NCBI GenBank assembly: GCA_934364795.1 | Contig: CAKRMK010000001.1 | Coordinates: forward strand, 62,001-126,000 | Length of the DNA stretch: 64,000 nucleotides | DNA from: an uncultured Blautia sp. | Lineage (GTDB): Bacteria; Bacillota; Clostridia; Lachnospirales; Lachnospiraceae | Direction of reading: 5' to 3' | In this document: positions 26,676 through 36,233 of the stretch, piece after piece | Layout of the letters: the number at the start of each line of letters is the position of its first letter | Numbering within the stretch: position 1 is the first letter of the stretch | Made by a program: the position numbers and the translations under genes | The notes under the pieces: generated by a model | Databases searched by the model: none | What the model was told of the DNA's origin: nothing | Seen by the model: only the letters and a program-made list of their open reading frames with translations

Positions 26676-28061
26676 TCAAAATGCTTCTGCAATTATTTTT
26701 TCCAGGCAGTTCTTATATGTGGCTTTTTCTATGGTTTCTGTAAAAAGAATCTTGATTTCCCCAAGTTTTTGTCCATTCTGGTAATATTCCAGGGTACCGG
26801 CAATATCTCCTTCTTTTACAGGAGCTGGAATCTGTGTTTCCAGATTCATTTTCTTTTCCACTTCTCCTACGGTTTTCCCATCTGTACTTAGATACTGGAA
26901 GTTCTTTTCGTATTTTACTTTGGTGGCTGGTTTTGTTCCTTTTCGTATTTCTATAAAAGGAAGTTCTCCGGGATTTTCATCCACATAAAGACTGCACCTG
27001 GAAAAGCCATAGTTCAGCATTGCTGCTGCATCTTTAAAGCGGACTTTATAATCAGGTGCAGCCATGACTACGGAAATCAGAGTAATGTTATTTCGGGAAG
27101 CCACTGCAGAGACACAGTACTTCGCCAGACTGGTGCTTCCGGTTTTCAGGCCCACACATCCGTCGCAGCTGCGAAGAAGTTTGTTAGTGTTAGTCAGTCC
27201 AAACTCTTTGGAACCTTGTCTGGTCACATGGGTGATATTTTCCATCCAGATAGACGAGTATTCCAGGATTTTCGGATATCTGGTAATCAGCTCCCGGCTC
27301 ATAATGGCAATATCTCTGGCAGTGGTATAATGCTCTGAAGAATCGGTCAGTCCACAGCAGTCTACAAAATGAGTATTTTTCATTCCCAGCCCTGCTGCCC
27401 TTTCATTCATCTGCCGTACAAACTCCTGTTCGCTTCCTCCTATATGCTCTGCCATTGCCACACTGGCATCATTTCCTGATGCGATGACAATGCATTTGAT
27501 CATTGTCTCCACATTCTGTGTTTCTCCCTCTTCCAGAAACACCTGGGAGCCTCCCATAGACTTTGCATAAGCGCTGGTGGTCACAATGTCATCCATTTTC
27601 AAAGTGCCATTCTCCAGTGCATCAAAAATCAGGATCAGTGTCATGATTTTTGTGATACTGGCCGGACTTCGCCTGGTGTCCGGATCTTTTTCATAAATTA
27701 CAGTACCGGTACTGGCCTCCATTAAAAGTGCAGAAGGTGCCTGCACCAGGGTATCGTCTGTAGTTGTTCCTGCAGCCACTACTGAATTTGTTTCTTTTTC
27801 CGTAAGTGCTGCTACGGTGTCTGCTGTATTTTCTACTGTACGATTTTCTGTGCTGTCTGCCGTATGGTTTTCTATACTGTTTTCTGTATTTTTCTCTATG
27901 ATGTCCGCCATACTTTCTTCTGTGCTGTCTGCCATACTTTCTTCTGTGCTCCCATTCGTTTGTATATCTGCTTTTGCATATGTAATCCGACAGCCAGGCC
28001 CCGCCATGAGACTGGCAAGCAAAACAGGGAGAAAAAACTTTCTCATTGCCTTCTGCAACAT
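26676..28061 (-). CDS. D-alanyl-D-alanine carboxypeptidase (DacA-like) with a low-complexity linker
   Basis: A 461-residue exported serine peptidase S11, the second in this window. After a signal sequence (1-30) comes a Ser/Glu/Asn/Thr-rich linker at 36-85 containing tandem STEESMAD units, then the catalytic domain: SITK at 135-138, SGN and KTG (GLKTGSTSLAK). A PBP5-C domain follows. The linker is encoded by direct repeats at about 27810-27960 and may vary in length. The start at 28061 follows GAGGAG by 7 nt. An inverted repeat AAAATAGA/TCTATTTT (28076-28097) lies just upstream. Confidence 0.9.
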   Translation of the reverse strand: MLQKAMRKFFLPVLLASLMAGPGCRITYAKADIQTNGSTEESMADSTEESMADIIEKNTENSIENHTADSTENRTVENTADTVAALTEKETNSVVAAGTTTDDTLVQAPSALLMEASTGTVIYEKDPDTRRSPASITKIMTLILIFDALENGTLKMDDIVTTSAYAKSMGGSQVFLEEGETQNVETMIKCIVIASGNDASVAMAEHIGGSEQEFVRQMNERAAGLGMKNTHFVDCCGLTDSSEHYTTARDIAIMSRELITRYPKILEYSSIWMENITHVTRQGSKEFGLTNTNKLLRSCDGCVGLKTGSTSLAKYCVSAVASRNNITLISVVMAAPDYKVRFKDAAAMLNYGFSRCSLYVDENPGELPFIEIRKGTKPATKVKYEKNFQYLSTDGKTVGEVEKKMNLETQIPAPVKEGDIAGTLEYYQNGQKLGEIKILFTETIEKATYKNCLEKIIAEAF

Positions 28062-28145
28062 AGGATGTCTCCTCAAAAATAGATTCTATTCTATTTTAAA
28101 ACCAGTACTGTTATTTTATTCCTGTAATCTTAGACACCCAAAATA

Positions 28146-28316
28146 TCATTTTATCTTTCCATCATACGCCTTTTGCAGCTCTTCCTTCGTCATCTCCTCC
28201 ACTTTAAACGTAGCAGTTCCATCTCCACCCTCTCCTGTAATATGCAGGCAGTTTTCACCTTCATCTTTCACATTTCCATAAATAGTTAAAGTCTCATGCT
28301 TCTTCCAGATAATTTT
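28146..28316 (-). pseudogene. Possible small or decayed coding sequence
   Basis: Minus-strand frame without an ATG: it encodes ETLTIYGNVKDEGENCLH and continues to FKVEEMTKEELQKAYDGKIK before a TGA at 28148-28146. The amino-acid pattern and strong ending look coding. The frame opens after TAA at 28319 and offers only GTG at 28271. Just upstream another frame reads LNLLSDIQELLKNYLEEA before a stop at about 28295, suggesting a frameshifted remnant. Alternatively it is noise. I recognise no family. Confidence 0.3.
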
Positions 28317-28346
28317 TTAAAAGTTCCTGTATATCAGAAAGAAGAT

Positions 28347-29033
28347 TTAATTTTCTTCATCCTCAAGGATCCTAAGTCCTGCTGTACTGGTCACAGGAAG
28401 AGAAAAGACAATTGTCCCTGCTTTGGAAGTGACTCCTGCTTTTTCCATAATTGCACTCATAATTGCATTTTTCTGCTCTGATTTTGCAACTATAAATATA
28501 ACTTCTTTTTCGGAAACAAGGGACACGCCCAGAAACTGCTGGGCTCTTTTCATTCCAACCCCTTTTCCGTGAAGTACTGTTCCACCGGTTGCACCGCCTT
28601 CTTCTGCTGCTTTCATCACCTGTGTATTATATCCGTAATTGGCAATTGCCACAATCAGTTCATGTCTGGTTTCCTTCAAAATGCTTTCCTCCTCTCTTTC
28701 AAACTCCTGTCCCTGAATGAGAAATCCCAGTTCTCTTTTTCCTCCAATGCTGCTCATAGGAATGATAAATGCAATTCCAGTTCCGGGTATATCAATACGC
28801 AGCTGATTCTGCAATCCTTTTTTTAATTTCCTCCATGTGGAAGCTGTCACAAAATTGAAACAGATACTTTTCTCATCGTCTTCAAGCCCCATATAGTCCA
28901 GAATTGAACTGGAAGCAGTTCCCATTCCAAGAGAAACTGTCCCCACATCCACCTGATTTTCCCGGTAAAAATCAGCAAACCTGGACATATATTTCCTGTT
29001 TGTGATTGTTACCATCATATATAATTCGCTCAT
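28347..29033 (-). CDS. P-II-like signalling protein with two tandem domains
   Basis: A 228-residue protein of two ferredoxin-like halves. The second half (about 122-220: HELIVAIANYGYNTQVMKA, then GATGGTVLHGKG) has the strand order and glycine pattern of P-II/GlnB-like proteins; the first half (MMVTITNRKYMSRF) is a weaker repeat. P-II proteins bind ATP/ADP or other small ligands and control transporters. It lies 43 nt downstream of a DUF1538 transporter-like gene in the same operon, parallel to glnK with amtB. The ligand is unknown. The start follows AGGAGG. Confidence 0.75.
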   Translation of the reverse strand: MSELYMMVTITNRKYMSRFADFYRENQVDVGTVSLGMGTASSSILDYMGLEDDEKSICFNFVTASTWRKLKKGLQNQLRIDIPGTGIAFIIPMSSIGGKRELGFLIQGQEFEREEESILKETRHELIVAIANYGYNTQVMKAAEEGGATGGTVLHGKGVGMKRAQQFLGVSLVSEKEVIFIVAKSEQKNAIMSAIMEKAGVTSKAGTIVFSLPVTSTAGLRILEDEEN

Positions 29034-29076
29034 TCATACCTCCTGAAAAAATTCCCGCAGCATTCAAACAGGCTCT

Positions 29077-30687
29077 TTATAGCTCAATGATCTCATTGGT
29101 TCCCATATCGTCAAACAATGCTGCCACAGATTCCGGCGTACCCATGTTTCCCACATTTTCCTCTGGCTGCTTCTTCCTGTCTGTGCCCAGTTCTCCACCT
29201 TTCACCCTGTACACAAGCCCCAGCACCTGCAAAGTGATCAGAGGCGTCATCGCCACCATAGCCACCACTCCAAAAGCATCTGTAATAATATTTCCTCCCA
29301 CAGCCTGGCATGCTCCCTGTGCCAGAGGAAGGAGAAAGGTAGCTGTCATAGGTCCGGACGCAACTCCACCAGAGTCAAATGCAATAGCCGTAAAAATTTT
29401 TGGCACAAAAAGGCTTAAAATCAAAGCAACTGCATATCCCGGAACCAGAAAATAAAATATGGAAATCCCGGTAAGCACCCGGAGCATGGAAATTCCCACG
29501 GAAACTGCCACACCAACAGAAAGCCCGATCTGAATAGATTTTCCTGAAACAGCTCCGTCTGTCAGCTCTTCTACCTGTTTCATAAGCACATAAACTGCAG
29601 GCTCAGCTTTTACAATAAAATAACCAATCACCATTCCAAGCGGTATGAGAATCCAGTTATAGGAAAGGCTTCCCAGTACTGTGCCAAGGTAATTTCCCGC
29701 CGGTATAAATCCCACATTTGCGCCTGTAAGAAACAATACCAGTCCTATATATGTATAAAATAGACCGATACAAATTTTAATCAGTATATTTTTATTCAAT
29801 TTTAAGGCAAACATTTGAAAAAGGCCGAAAAATACCACAATCGGAAACAAAGAAACTGCAATTTCACGAAAATATTTCGGGATGGCAGTTACAAACAACT
29901 TCCCAAGCTCCACAGAATTCTCCACTTCAGTCACAGCTTCCGATGTAAAATTTCCCTCTGTGTGATAAACAAGCCCTAATATCAAAACCGCCAGAATCGG
30001 TCCGATAGAACAAAGTGCCACAAGTCCGAAACTGTCATCTCCTGCATGCTTGTCATTACGAATTGCCGCAATACCCACGCCAAGTGCCATAATAAAGGGA
30101 ACCGTCATAGGTCCTGTGGTAACGCCCCCTGAATCAAATGCCACAGCCAGAAAATTCTCCGGAACAAACATGGCAATTACAAAAACCAGAATATAAAAAC
30201 AGAATAATAATGGCGGCAATGCAATTCCAAAAAGAATACGCAAAAGTGCCACAACAAGAAACGCGCCAACCCCCAATGCTACTGATAAAATCAATACCAT
30301 ATTTGGCACAGAAGAAACCTGTTCTGCAAGAACCTGCAGATCCGGTTCAGAAATCGTAATGATAAATCCAAGAATAAAACCAAGAATAACAATAAAGCCT
30401 AATTTCTTCGTGCGAAGCATACTGCCTCCCACATGCTCTCCCATAGGTGTCATGGACAATTCCGCTCCCATGGAGAAGAAGATCATTCCAATGATCACAA
30501 GTACCGAGCCCACTAAAAATTCCACCAGAATGCTGGGCGAAAGTGCTGCCACAGTAAACCCAAGTACCAGAACGATCAGTACAATAGGAAGCACGGCGCT
30601 TACCGATTCTCTGGCCTTCTCCTTTGCATTCTCTTTCAAAACAGACTGGTGGGACTGAAATTCCTGAATTAATTTTCTTTTTTCCAC
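29077..30687 (-). CDS. DUF1538 family membrane protein (putative transporter, internally duplicated)
   Basis: A 536-residue polytopic membrane protein with about 14 helices. It is duplicated: AFDSGGVTTGPMTVPF in the first half matches AFDSGGVASGPMTATF in the second, and MGAELSMTPMGEHVG is another signature. The repeated polar motif inside membrane segments suggests a substrate or ion site, as in inverted-repeat transporters. I use GTG 30687 as start because GGAGG lies 5 nt upstream. The partner is the P-II-like gene at 28347-29033. Substrate unknown. Confidence 0.82.
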   Translation of the reverse strand: MEKRKLIQEFQSHQSVLKENAKEKARESVSAVLPIVLIVLVLGFTVAALSPSILVEFLVGSVLVIIGMIFFSMGAELSMTPMGEHVGGSMLRTKKLGFIVILGFILGFIITISEPDLQVLAEQVSSVPNMVLILSVALGVGAFLVVALLRILFGIALPPLLFCFYILVFVIAMFVPENFLAVAFDSGGVTTGPMTVPFIMALGVGIAAIRNDKHAGDDSFGLVALCSIGPILAVLILGLVYHTEGNFTSEAVTEVENSVELGKLFVTAIPKYFREIAVSLFPIVVFFGLFQMFALKLNKNILIKICIGLFYTYIGLVLFLTGANVGFIPAGNYLGTVLGSLSYNWILIPLGMVIGYFIVKAEPAVYVLMKQVEELTDGAVSGKSIQIGLSVGVAVSVGISMLRVLTGISIFYFLVPGYAVALILSLFVPKIFTAIAFDSGGVASGPMTATFLLPLAQGACQAVGGNIITDAFGVVAMVAMTPLITLQVLGLVYRVKGGELGTDRKKQPEENVGNMGTPESVAALFDDMGTNEIIEL

Positions 30688-30754
30688 ATATACCTCCATT
30701 TCTTATACAATTTTCGCTGTACTAGTCGCCAATCTTTGCTGCCGGATATGAAGT

Positions 30755-30784
30755 ATTGTAACATTTTCCCATAGGGTTAGTCAT
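30755..30784 (-). promoter_or_regulatory. Candidate promoter of the DUF1538/P-II operon
   Basis: ATGACT (30784-30779) and TACAAT (30760-30755) are 18 bp apart, about 70 bp before the start. The -35 is imperfect. Confidence 0.45.
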
Positions 30785-30828
30785 CTATAAATTGAAGATA
30801 TATTCTTAATTTTTTGTAAACAAACATA

Positions 30829-30892
30829 AAAAAATAAACAGGCAGAGGTAAACAACACAATTTTATTTTTCGTGTCTTTCCTTCTACCTGTT
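30829..30892 (-). terminator. Terminator of mnmA
   Basis: In minus-strand RNA AACAGGTAGAAGG (30892-30880) pairs with CCTCTGCCTGTT (30848-30837) with one bulge, followed by TATTTTTTTATG. It lies 34-97 nt after the mnmA stop. Confidence 0.75.
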
Positions 30893-30925
30893 CTCATTTA
30901 CAGAAATAATTGGGGGAAGTGCTCT

Positions 30926-32011
30926 TTATCCCACGATCACACCGCCGCCAATCACAACATCTCCATCATATAAAACAGCTGCCTGTCCTTTTGTAATGGC
31001 TCTCTGTGGCTCATCAAATATAATGTGCACACTTTTTTCCCCTGTGACTTTTACAGTTGCCCACTGCTCCTTCTGACGATAGCGCACTTTCGCTTTCGCA
31101 CGAAACTCTGCCGGAGGCGTGTCAAAAGAAATGAAATTAAAATCCTCCACATCCAGCTCTCTGTGGAACAGATCTTCATTATCTCCCAGGATCACACGGT
31201 TTTCAGATGGGCAGATTTTGGTTACATAAACCGGTTTTCCGGCTGCAATGCCAAGACCTTTTCTCTGTCCTACTGTATATCCGATAATTCCTTTATGTTT
31301 TCCAAGGACATTTCCATCCTTGTCTGTAAAATCACCTGCCGGATAATCTTTTCCCGTAAATCTGCGGATAAATCCTGCATAATCTCCATCTGGTACAAAA
31401 CAGATATCCTGGCTGTCTGGCTTATCTGCATTATAAAAACTCTGTTCATCCGCAATCATCCTGGTCTGGTGCTTATTCATATCTCCAAGAGGAAACATGG
31501 TATGCGCCAGCTGTTCCTGGGTAAGGGAATAAAGCACATAGCTCTGATCCTTTGCCGGATCAGCCGCCTTTTTCAGAAGATATCTGCCATCTTCCCGCTT
31601 CTCGATCCTTGCATAATGCCCTGTTACCACATAGTGACAGCCTAGCTCCTCTGCACGGTGATAAAGGCTGTCAAATTTCAGATAACGGTTGCAGTCAATG
31701 CACGGATTAGGTGTAGCACCATTTTCATAGGCTTCCACGAAACGATCCATTACCTGCTTTTTAAAATCGGCAGTAAAATTAAATACATAATAAGGGATTC
31801 CAAGATTGTGCGCCACACTTCTTGCATCCTCCACATCGTCTAAAGAACAGCAGCTTTTTTTACGGCTGACTCCTGCATCCTCATTCTGAAAAAGCTTCAT
31901 GGTCACACCAATACAGTCGTATCCGTGCTCCTTCATCAGATAAGCTGCCACAGAAGAATCCACACCGCCGCTCATGGCGATCAGGGCCTTTTTCATGTTG
32001 TCTGTTTCCAT
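30926..32011 (-). CDS. mnmA: tRNA-specific 2-thiouridylase
   Basis: A 361-residue enzyme that puts sulfur on U34 of Lys, Glu and Gln tRNAs. The ATP PP-loop is AMSGGVDSSVAAYLM near the N-terminus; the catalytic cysteines are in NPCIDCN and QDICFVPDGDY. Sulfur probably comes from the cysteine desulfurase encoded 37 nt upstream in the same operon. The start follows GAGG. Confidence 0.96.
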   Translation of the reverse strand: METDNMKKALIAMSGGVDSSVAAYLMKEHGYDCIGVTMKLFQNEDAGVSRKKSCCSLDDVEDARSVAHNLGIPYYVFNFTADFKKQVMDRFVEAYENGATPNPCIDCNRYLKFDSLYHRAEELGCHYVVTGHYARIEKREDGRYLLKKAADPAKDQSYVLYSLTQEQLAHTMFPLGDMNKHQTRMIADEQSFYNADKPDSQDICFVPDGDYAGFIRRFTGKDYPAGDFTDKDGNVLGKHKGIIGYTVGQRKGLGIAAGKPVYVTKICPSENRVILGDNEDLFHRELDVEDFNFISFDTPPAEFRAKAKVRYRQKEQWATVKVTGEKSVHIIFDEPQRAITKGQAAVLYDGDVVIGGGVIVG

Positions 32012-32048
32012 ATTGTTTATACCTCACGAAAATTTCTATGTTAAATAT

Positions 32049-33239
32049 CTACAGTTCAAATTCTTTCTTTTTGCTGATTTTTTCCTGCCAGCTATCTGAC
32101 ATTTTACGAAGATGTTCTACTACCTTCGGTATTTCTTCCAGCATATAATCAATCTCTTCCTCTGTATTCGAAGCATCCAGGCTTAACCTTAAAGATCCCT
32201 GTGCAATCTCTGCCGGACGCCCCAGTGCCAGAAGCACATGGCTTGGATCCAGGGCCCCTGAAGCACAGGCAGAGCCGGAAGAAGCGCAAATTCCCTTACT
32301 GTCCAGAAGAAGCAAAAGGCTTTCCCCGGAAACTCCTTCAAAACAAAAATTCACATTTCCAGGAAGCCTCAGGCCAGAAGGACCGTTTAAAATACAATGA
32401 GGAATCTGCATAAGTCCACGGATCAGCCGGTCACGCATGGCCGCAACCCTTTTTGTGTGCTCTTCTATCAAACTGCATTCTTCTTTTAGTGCAGCCGCCA
32501 TTCCCACAATGGCAGGGACGTTCTCTGTCCCGGGACGCATTCCACGTTCCTGTCCGCCTCCTTCCAGAAGCCTGGTAAGTTCTGTTCCTCTTTTTGCATA
32601 CAGCACACCGATTCCTTTTGGTCCGTGAAATTTGTGTGCTGAAAGGGACATAAGGTCAATGTTCTGTTCTTTTACATTTATGGAAATATGACCTGCTGCC
32701 TGCACTGCATCTGTATGAAAAAGAACGCCTTTTTCCCGGCAGACTTCTCCAATCTCTCCAATGGGAAGAATGGAACCGATTTCATTATTGGCAGACATTA
32801 CTGTCACCAGACAGGTATCCGGACGAATTGCTTCTTTTACCTGATCTGCTGTAACATATCCTTCCTCCCCCACATCCAAAAGCTGGATTTCAAAGCCCTG
32901 CTCTTTTAATTTTTCCAGGGTGTGAAGAACTGCATGATGTTCAAACGCAGTGGAAATAATATGCTTTTTATTCTTTTTGGCTCCTGATATGGCAGCAGAT
33001 AAAATAGCCTGGTTATCCGACTCTGTTCCACCGGAAGTAAAAAAGATTTCCCTAGGTGTACACCCAAGACAGCGGGCAATTGTCTCCCTTGCATTTTGGA
33101 TGGCATCATTTGCCTCCATTCCTGCCTGATGAAGGCTGGAAGGATTCCCATAGGTATTCTCCATTACCTGAAGCATTGCTTTCATTGCCGTCTGGCTGAT
33201 TTTGGTAGTCGCTGCATTATCTGCATATATTCTGGTCAT
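32049..33239 (-). CDS. Cysteine desulfurase (NifS/IscS family)
   Basis: A 396-residue PLP enzyme that strips sulfur from cysteine. It starts IYADNAATTK, carries the PLP lysine in SLSAHKFHGPKG, and the active cysteine in CASSGSACASG. No iscU or nifU is adjacent; pairing with mnmA suggests it feeds tRNA thiolation, perhaps as well as Fe-S assembly. The start at 33239 has GAGGA 10 nt upstream; the frame is also open to an ATG at 33284. Confidence 0.92.
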   Translation of the reverse strand: MTRIYADNAATTKISQTAMKAMLQVMENTYGNPSSLHQAGMEANDAIQNARETIARCLGCTPREIFFTSGGTESDNQAILSAAISGAKKNKKHIISTAFEHHAVLHTLEKLKEQGFEIQLLDVGEEGYVTADQVKEAIRPDTCLVTVMSANNEIGSILPIGEIGEVCREKGVLFHTDAVQAAGHISINVKEQNIDLMSLSAHKFHGPKGIGVLYAKRGTELTRLLEGGGQERGMRPGTENVPAIVGMAAALKEECSLIEEHTKRVAAMRDRLIRGLMQIPHCILNGPSGLRLPGNVNFCFEGVSGESLLLLLDSKGICASSGSACASGALDPSHVLLALGRPAEIAQGSLRLSLDASNTEEEIDYMLEEIPKVVEHLRKMSDSWQEKISKKKEFEL

Positions 33240-33280
33240 AATTTTCAATTCCTCTGTAAAACGTTTCCTCGAAAAGACAT

Positions 33281-34453
33281 TCACATGTCTAAAAGCATCA
33301 CATTCCTAAGCCGTCTGGTAAGTTCAAAAGTTCCTGCATCTTTTTTCTGCATCATCATAAGTATAGTCATATTTTCCTTTGGCAGATTGGAAAAATAACA
33401 GCCAAGCCATCCATCCCAGCCATATTCTCCTTCTCTTGCCGCAAAAGGTGCTTTCCAGGGATCTGTCATCACACGCATAAGATTTCCATAGGAAAATCCG
33501 TTCATCTCCCACCATTTATCAAACCATTCCTGCTGCTCTGGAAACAGCCTGCGGGTTGTCATATATTTAACAGTCTCTGGGAAAAGAATCTGTTTTCCAT
33601 TAAATGTACCCTGATTCAGCAGCATAGCCGCAAACCTGGAATAATCATCAATCGTAGATACCAGTCCTGCACCACCTGCTTCATATGCAGGCGGAACATC
33701 CATTGCCATATGAATTCCAAGACTGTCCTCACGAAATTCTTTTATTCCCTCTTTTGTCTCTTCATAGGCCTCAGCCAGCCTGTCCAGCTTTTCCTTTGGT
33801 ACATAAAATCCGGTATCTTTCATTCCCAGAGGTTCAAAAATTTCTTTTTGCAAAAATTCACTGTACTTCATACCGGAAACCTTCTCTACTACAGCTGCCA
33901 GAATATCTGCGGAAACTCCATATTTCCATCTTGCTCCAGGCTGAAACTCCAGAGGACATCTGCCAATTCTGTCCGCAAGCTCCATAGTAGTCATGGGATG
34001 ATCTGTATTCATACGTACCATCTGTTCTTCCAGCACGTTTCCAATGGCATATTCTGTGGCACTGCTGTTTCCACCGTAAGTCAGCCCGCCTGTCATGGAA
34101 AGCAGATGGTAAATCGTAACCTGATGCCATACCGGCTCCAGTCCCCCAGTAACAGATACTTTCTGATCTGCAAAACCGGGAATATATTTCGAAACCGGAT
34201 CTGCAAGGTCAAGAGCGCCTCTTTGAAAAAGGAGCATAACTGCCGCTGCTGTAACAGGCTTTGTCAGGGAAAACAAGCGGAAAATCGTATCTCTTTTTAT
34301 TTCTTTTTGCTTCGCTCTGTCAGCAAAACCACTTTCCAGATACAATACTTCCTGCCCGTTTTGCACAACCATCATATTCATACCGGCAATCTGCTGTTTT
34401 TCTACTGCCTGATCCATTAACACCTGAAGCTGCTGTTTTTTCTTTTCTCTCAT
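33281..34453 (-). CDS. Beta-lactamase-fold serine hydrolase
   Basis: A 390-residue protein of the class C beta-lactamase/esterase family (PF00144). The catalytic SxxK is SLTK in FRLFSLTKPVTAA. A Tyr-containing KYGVSADILAAV stands where YxN would be, and GWDGWLGCYF lies near the C-terminus. There is no signal peptide, so a cytoplasmic esterase is more likely than an antibiotic-degrading enzyme. The start at 34453 follows AGGAGG by 6 nt. Confidence 0.85.
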   Translation of the reverse strand: MREKKKQQLQVLMDQAVEKQQIAGMNMMVVQNGQEVLYLESGFADRAKQKEIKRDTIFRLFSLTKPVTAAAVMLLFQRGALDLADPVSKYIPGFADQKVSVTGGLEPVWHQVTIYHLLSMTGGLTYGGNSSATEYAIGNVLEEQMVRMNTDHPMTTMELADRIGRCPLEFQPGARWKYGVSADILAAVVEKVSGMKYSEFLQKEIFEPLGMKDTGFYVPKEKLDRLAEAYEETKEGIKEFREDSLGIHMAMDVPPAYEAGGAGLVSTIDDYSRFAAMLLNQGTFNGKQILFPETVKYMTTRRLFPEQQEWFDKWWEMNGFSYGNLMRVMTDPWKAPFAAREGEYGWDGWLGCYFSNLPKENMTILMMMQKKDAGTFELTRRLRNVMLLDM

Positions 34454-34470
34454 GTCATACCTCCTGCTGT

Positions 34471-34554
34471 TGGAGCGTGCAAAAAATATTCTCGCAATCT
34501 GCACGCCCCACTTTGCGACACATTTTACCCGAATTCAGTTACCGTAGCCCGCTT
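34471..34554 (-). repeat. Half copy of the dispersed hairpin element
   Basis: It starts GGAGCGTGCAAAAAA and continues GCAATCTGCACGCCCCAC and CCGAATTCAGTTACCGTAGC, matching the inverted right half of the element at 45802-45965. It then joins TTGTCTGATTTTTCA, a motif of the 60179-60343 element. It lies just upstream of the serine hydrolase ribosome binding site. Confidence 0.65.
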
Positions 34555-34593
34555 GTCTGATTTTTCACATGCCATGTTACAGATATGTTCCCA

Positions 34594-36144
34594 TTAAAGC
34601 ATGGGCGCAAACAATCTTAAAATACTCTGCATTGCCCTTACTGCAATATTCCTTCCCCTGCAAAATTCCAAGGACACCGGATTGCAGTAATCCAGGGTAT
34701 CAGTAAAATCATTTTTGATATCATTTATTACTTTATTTTTATAAATCCATACTCCATCCTCGAAATGCAAATACAGACTTCTATAATCCAGATTAATCGT
34801 TCCCACAACACCGATCTCATCATCGCAGACAAAGGATTTTGCATGAAGAAATCCCGGCTGATACTCATAAATCTTTACCCCAGCTTCAAGAAGCTGCTCA
34901 TAATAAGACTGGGTAAGAAGAAATACCAGTTTTTTATCTGGAATCCCAGGTGTCATAAGACGCACATCCACACCACTTTTTGCAGCAAGGCAAAGGGATG
35001 TCATCATTTCATTGTCAATAACCAGATAAGGAGTGCAGATATATACATAGTGCTTCGCCCGGTTAATAATGTTCAGATAAACATTTTCACCCACTGTCTC
35101 ATTATCCAGAGGGGAGTCACAAAACGGCTGAATATAGCCATCTCCCTCAAATGCCTGTGGATGCCATACATGGGGCAGATATTCCTGCAGGCTGTTGTAC
35201 TCGCGGTTATTGGTGATTACATTCCACATATGAAGAAACATTGCTGTCATGTTCCACACAGCCTCGCCTTTTAACATAACTGCCGTGTCCTTCCAGTGCC
35301 CGAATCGCTCCTTCTGGTTAATGTATTCATCAGCCAGATTGACTCCTCCTGTAAAGCCCACATAACCATCAATAATACAGAATTTTCTGTGGTCACGGTT
35401 ATTCTGGATAATATTCAGGATAGGACGGAAAGGGTTAAATACCTGGCATTTGATTCCTTTTTCCCGCATGGTTACATAATATTTATGAGGAAGAGTGGTA
35501 AGACATCCCATGTCATCGTAAATCAGACGGACATCTACACCCTCTTTTACTTTCTTTTCCAGTATATCCAGAATGGTTCTCCACATTACGCCATCATGGA
35601 TAATAAAGTATTCAATAAAAATGTAATGTTTTGCCTGCTCCAGCTCCTTTACAAGGACAGGGAACATGTCATCTCCTACCTGAAAATATTCTGCTGTTGT
35701 ATTTTCATGGACAGGATAGCCTGCATTACGGTATATATAATCAGACTGATTGCAGGCAGATTCATCCTCCGATTTCAGCCTTTCATGAATTTCGGGATTG
35801 GTTTTTAAAAGATCACTGGACTTTTCCAGCATTTCATTAAAACGCTCCTGCATATAAGTTGCAATTCTGGATCGTCCAAATACCAGATACAGAACCAGTC
35901 CGAAGATTGGCATACACAGAATCAGCATTGTCCATGCCAGCTTATACGAGGGATTGATCTTCCTGTTGACAATTTTCAGAACAACTAAAATGCTGATAAC
36001 ATCCAGAGCAATAGACATATATCTGGAATAACCTGCAAGGCGCAGGAATATAGTCAGCAGCCAGCCAAGCTGTACCGCCATAGCGAATAACACATAAAAA
36101 ACCCGGTTAAACAGAAGCTTGGCAATTTTTTTCAGAATCATCAT
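34594..36144 (-). CDS. cls: Cardiolipin synthase
   Basis: A 516-residue membrane enzyme that joins two phosphatidylglycerols. Two N-terminal membrane helices (about 10-60) precede two phospholipase-D HKD motifs, HRKFCIIDGYVGFTGG and HAKSFVCDDEIGVVGTINLD. The usual length and layout of Cls are intact. A fairly distant AGGAGAGG precedes ATG ATG at 36144. Confidence 0.94.
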   Translation of the reverse strand: MMILKKIAKLLFNRVFYVLFAMAVQLGWLLTIFLRLAGYSRYMSIALDVISILVVLKIVNRKINPSYKLAWTMLILCMPIFGLVLYLVFGRSRIATYMQERFNEMLEKSSDLLKTNPEIHERLKSEDESACNQSDYIYRNAGYPVHENTTAEYFQVGDDMFPVLVKELEQAKHYIFIEYFIIHDGVMWRTILDILEKKVKEGVDVRLIYDDMGCLTTLPHKYYVTMREKGIKCQVFNPFRPILNIIQNNRDHRKFCIIDGYVGFTGGVNLADEYINQKERFGHWKDTAVMLKGEAVWNMTAMFLHMWNVITNNREYNSLQEYLPHVWHPQAFEGDGYIQPFCDSPLDNETVGENVYLNIINRAKHYVYICTPYLVIDNEMMTSLCLAAKSGVDVRLMTPGIPDKKLVFLLTQSYYEQLLEAGVKIYEYQPGFLHAKSFVCDDEIGVVGTINLDYRSLYLHFEDGVWIYKNKVINDIKNDFTDTLDYCNPVSLEFCRGRNIAVRAMQSILRLFAPML

Positions 36145-36189
36145 ATGTTTTTCTTTTCCTCTCCTTCATATACCGGTTTCTGAATTTTA

Positions 36190-36224
36190 AAAATCCCTGA
36201 CTACTGAATGCAGCCAGGGATTTT
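36190..36224 (-). terminator. Terminator of rpsU
   Basis: AAAATCCCTG pairs with CAGGGATTTT around a 15-nt loop, followed by T on the minus strand. It lies 10 bp past the rpsU stop. Confidence 0.85.
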
Positions 36225-36233
36225 CGCGCACAA

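Noticed and set aside
27817..28281. Plus-strand Ser/Val-rich open frame
   Set aside because: It is the reverse of the repeated Ser-Glu-Asn linker of the D,D-carboxypeptidase gene and has no start signals.
33281..34453. Secreted beta-lactamase
   Set aside because: No signal peptide and only the SLTK motif is clear; a cytoplasmic esterase of the same fold fits better.
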